Shown here one piece after another: positions 61,446 through 64,000 of a stretch of 64,000 nucleotides of DNA. The stretch is from NCBI GenBank assembly GCA_903877135.1, contig CAIRCN010000073.1, positions 40,868 to 104,867 on the forward strand, given 5' to 3'. This DNA comes from an uncultured Opitutia bacterium. Lineage in GTDB: Bacteria > Verrucomicrobiota > Verrucomicrobiia > Opitutales > Opitutaceae. The translations under genes were made by a program, and so were the position numbers. The stretch's first letter is position 1, and each line of letters starts with the position of its first letter. The notes under the pieces were generated by a model. The model was not told the origin of the DNA. It worked only from the letters and a program-made list of their open reading frames with translations, and did not search any database.

Positions 61446-62963
61446 ATGCCTGAAATCTCAATACCTGCCACTATCCTCGTCATCGACGACGACGCCGAGA
61501 TCCGCTACTCGCTGTCAAGGGTGCTGTCGACGCACGGCTATCGCGTGACTGAGGCGGCCAGTGGCGAACAGGGCATGGCGCTCGTAAAGAAAGGGCCGCC
61601 ACCCGACTTGGTTTTCCTCGACGTCCGCATGGGTGGCATGGGCGGGATCGAGGCGTTGCAACTCATACGGTCGGCACAGGCCCGGCAGCTGGTGATCCTT
61701 ATGACGGCGTTTGGCACCGCGCAAACCGCCATCGAGGCGATGAAATACGGCGCGTTCGACTACGTCATGAAGCCCTTCGATCCGCCAAAAGTGCTCTCGC
61801 TGGTCGCGTCCGCACTCAAGACGCGTGCAGACCTCCACGCCGTCAGCGACTACAAGCCGAGCATCAACACCGAGGACTACAAGGAAGGTATTGTCGGCAG
61901 CTCGCCCGTCATGCAGGAGGTGTTCAAGGTCATCGGGCAGGTCACGGCCAGCGATGTCACGGTGATGATCACCGGCGAGAGTGGCACCGGCAAGGAACTC
62001 GTCGCCCGCTCGATCTGGAAGCACAGCCACCGCACCTGCAAACCCTTCGTCGCCGTCAACTGCGCGGCCATTCCGGATAATCTCATCGAGAGCGAACTCT
62101 TCGGCCATGAACGCGGGTCGTTCACCGGTGCGACCGGCCAACGGCTTGGCAAGTTCGAGCTGTGCGACGGGGGCACGATCTTCCTCGACGAGATCGGCGA
62201 CATGGCGCTGGCCACGCAGACAAAGATTCTTCGCGTCCTCCAGACAGGCGAGATCCAGCGCGTGGGCGGCACCGAGACGATCCGCGTCGACGTGCGTGTC
62301 ATCGCCGCGACCAACAAGGATCTCGAGGCCATGGTGCGGGCGAAGACGTTCCGCGAAGATCTCTATTACCGGCTGAATGTCGTGCGCATCAAGATGCCCC
62401 CGCTGCGCGAGCGGGGCGACGACATCCCGCAGATCGTCGATTTCTGTCTACAGAATCTTGTGAAACAGAAGAAGGCGCGCGTCAGCAAAGTCTCGCCCGA
62501 AGCCTTGGCGGCACTCGTGGCCCATCGCTGGCAGGGCAACGTGCGCGAGCTCGAAAACGTCATCTACCGCAGCGCTGTCATCGCCCAGGGCGACGCCATC
62601 CTCGTGAAGGATTTGCCGGCAGAGATCCGTGTCGCGACCGGCACCGAAGCCAGCGTGGCGAGTGTTTCGCGCGGCAATTCGACACTGGACTCGACCCTTA
62701 CGACCATCGCGGAAAGCGCCGCGCTGGCGAACGCGAAGGTCGTGGCAGAAAGCGTGGCTTCCGGTGCGCCTGCACTCAGTGTCGAACGGGCGCTGGATTT
62801 TCTGCACGCCAGTTTGTGCATCGGAGACGAGCCCATTTTGCCCCGCATCGAGCGTGAGATGATCGCACGGGTGTTGGCGGCTGAAAACGGTGATGTGGCG
62901 AAAGCGGCCAAGGTGCTCGGCTTGACCAAGGCTGTTCTCCACAAGCGAGTTAAGGACCTGTGA
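61446..62963 (+). CDS. NtrC-family sigma-54-dependent response regulator
   Basis: 505 aa in three modules. The receiver domain has the phospho-acceptor in [13 protein letters not shown] (Asp59), acidic pocket VIDDDAEIR and conserved Lys in [10 protein letters not shown]. The AAA+ domain has Walker [16 protein letters not shown] (about residue 177), the sigma-54 contact loop [14 protein letters not shown] (GSFTGA instead of the usual GAFTGA), Walker [13 protein letters not shown], and the arginine-finger region [12 protein letters not shown]. The C-terminal Fis-type helix-turn-helix is [20 protein letters not shown]. No histidine kinase is adjacent; the GAF kinase at 9570 is the only one in the window. 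Target promoters (TGGC-N8-TGC type) were not found nearby. Confidence 0.94.
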   Translation: MPEISIPATILVIDDDAEIRYSLSRVLSTHGYRVTEAASGEQGMALVKKGPPPDLVFLDVRMGGMGGIEALQLIRSAQARQLVILMTAFGTAQTAIEAMKYGAFDYVMKPFDPPKVLSLVASALKTRADLHAVSDYKPSINTEDYKEGIVGSSPVMQEVFKVIGQVTASDVTVMITGESGTGKELVARSIWKHSHRTCKPFVAVNCAAIPDNLIESELFGHERGSFTGATGQRLGKFELCDGGTIFLDEIGDMALATQTKILRVLQTGEIQRVGGTETIRVDVRVIAATNKDLEAMVRAKTFREDLYYRLNVVRIKMPPLRERGDDIPQIVDFCLQNLVKQKKARVSKVSPEALAALVAHRWQGNVRELENVIYRSAVIAQGDAILVKDLPAEIRVATGTEASVASVSRGNSTLDSTLTTIAESAALANAKVVAESVASGAPALSVERALDFLHASLCIGDEPILPRIEREMIARVLAAENGDVAKAAKVLGLTKAVLHKRVKDL

Positions 62964-62990
62964 CTGAGAGTGATGTGCTGGCGAACCGGA

Positions 62991-63794
62991 CTATGTTGCG
63001 GTGGCCGCCGCCATGAAGCGTTTCACGCGCTTGGCGTCGACAGCGCCAGCCCAGTGCCCGCCGGTCTTGAATTCTGAGCCAACGATGAACCCGTCGGCCT
63101 CAACGAGGAATCCGCCGACATTGGCCGCCGTCACTCCCGAACCCAGATAAACGGGCAGCCGCGTCGCTTGTTTCACCGCGCGGACATCCTTGGGTTTCGG
63201 TGCGTCGCCCGTCACCGCGCCCGTGACAATTACTGCGTCGCCGCGCATGAATTCTACCGCATGTGCCGTCGCGCCAATACTGACATCGGCCGTGATGGCG
63301 TGCGAGCTGTGCTTCTTTTTCACATCGGCCCACACCTGCACCTGCTCCGCGCCGATGACGCGCCGGTAGCGCAGCAACTCGGCTGCCGAGGACTGGATGA
63401 AACCCTCATCCGCGACATGGGCGAAAGCAAAACCCTCGGCTCGGATGAAATCGAGCCCCGCCGCCAGCGCTACCGCGAGCGCCTCCTGATTCGCTGCGGC
63501 CAGCACCTGCACGCCGCAGGGCAGGGCGGTGGCCACCTTCACTGCGCGGGCCACCACCGCCATCGTGGCAACTATTTCCGGGCCGACGCGACCGCGTAGG
63601 TAGGGCGTGTCGTGCATGTTTTCGAGCATCAGTCCGTGCACGCCCGCTTCGCGGTAGATTTTCGCCTCCCGCAGGGCCTGCGCCTCAATCTCGCGTAGCG
63701 GCCGTCCGCCCGCGGGCGTGCCGGGCAACGCGCCTATGTGAATCATCGCGATGACAGGCTTGGAGGAGGCAAAAAGGTTGGCGGTGGCAGACAT
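62991..63794 (-). CDS. BtpA/SgcQ-family TIM-barrel protein
   Basis: 267-aa predicted (beta/alpha)8 protein. It starts with VIAMIHIGALPGTPAGG, the conserved first strand of the family, then GVHGLMLENMHDTPY, RAEGFAFAHVADEGFIQSSA, VWADVKKKHSSHAITAD and VYLGSGVTAANVGGFLVEAD. The family includes BtpA, needed for photosystem I stability in cyanobacteria, and SgcQ of a sugar gene cluster; the biochemical activity is not established, though the barrel resembles phosphate-binding barrels. It converges on the NtrC gene with 27 bp between stops. Confidence 0.88.
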   Translation of the reverse strand: MSATANLFASSKPVIAMIHIGALPGTPAGGRPLREIEAQALREAKIYREAGVHGLMLENMHDTPYLRGRVGPEIVATMAVVARAVKVATALPCGVQVLAAANQEALAVALAAGLDFIRAEGFAFAHVADEGFIQSSAAELLRYRRVIGAEQVQVWADVKKKHSSHAITADVSIGATAHAVEFMRGDAVIVTGAVTGDAPKPKDVRAVKQATRLPVYLGSGVTAANVGGFLVEADGFIVGSEFKTGGHWAGAVDAKRVKRFMAAATAT

Positions 63795-63922
63795 GCCCGC
63801 AGCGTAGCTTCTGTCAGAAGCGAACCAAGCCCGATTTCAAACGCCGTCACGGATCGGCAAATGTCAGTCTACGGACCGTATAAGTTCAGGGAAAGCTACT
63901 GGCAGCCGAGCAGACTTGAAGA

Positions 63923-63999
<77 letters not shown>

Positions 64000-64000
64000 A

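Overview
The window is a 64 kb piece of a GC-rich bacterial chromosome. The most likely source is a verrucomicrobium close to Opitutaceae. This is inferred from the gene repertoire and is not a database result: a secreted SpoIVB/S55-type peptidase in a Gram-negative setting, several ExbBD/TonB sets, a type Ibeta DAHP synthase, scattered amino-acid biosynthesis genes, and many starts without a recognisable Shine-Dalgarno sequence. It is mostly core genome. I see no insertion sequence, prophage or CRISPR array. Three tRNA genes are present: Val-TAC, Ala-GGC and Pro-CGG.

Layout. 1-2.1 kb: 3' part of a P1B-4 metal ATPase. 2.1-9 kb: a cytoplasmic-looking L,D-transpeptidase divergent from asd, tRNA-Val followed directly by ilvN and ilvC, then hemC-hemD, a DegT/StrS aminotransferase and trpF. 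9-14 kb (minus): glnD, a GAF sensor kinase, a cupin and a small membrane protein. 14-23 kb: valS, a hairpin-rich spacer, two tandem paralogues of unknown function, and obgE. 23-28.7 kb: a stand-alone MshEN-like protein with a PilB/GspE ATPase, a SpoIIAA-like protein, and a LysR regulator divergent from leuC-leuD. 28.8-41.3 kb: exbB-exbD, a short-chain dehydrogenase, a GH4 glycosidase, asparaginase, rsmA and trpC facing mazG-xerC, then a secreted S55 peptidase plus beta-propeller pair. 41.3-51 kb: hemL, a low-GC membrane protein, nadE, maf, a TonB-like protein, a pseudouridine synthase, an aromatic leader peptide with attenuator, DAHP synthase and mutS. 51-64 kb: an esterase, lacZ-type beta-galactosidase, holB-tmk-pfkB-like operon (minus), tolQ-tolR-tonB operon (plus), tRNA-Ala with terminator, a site-2 protease divergent from an NtrC-type regulator, a BtpA-family protein and tRNA-Pro.

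How the genes fit together. Amino-acid supply dominates: asd (aspartate family), ilvN/ilvC and leuCD (branched chain), aroF, trpF and trpC (aromatic), and glnD (nitrogen sensing). Haem synthesis is represented by hemL, hemC and hemD at two loci. GH4 and GH2 glycosidases and a PfkB kinase point to saccharide use, and the TonB/ExbBD sets to energised outer-membrane uptake.

The strongest new signal is at 47257-47405. A 28-codon GTG-initiated leader rich in Phe, Tyr and Trp codons is followed by an intrinsic terminator, and a 7-nt segment of the leader duplicates the terminator's 3' arm. This is the architecture of ribosome-mediated attenuation, placed before a DAHP synthase. A second theme is a set of short inverted repeats, several built from tandem 7-9 nt words, lying just before gene starts. 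A lone half-element of one family is inserted in frame in a coding region.
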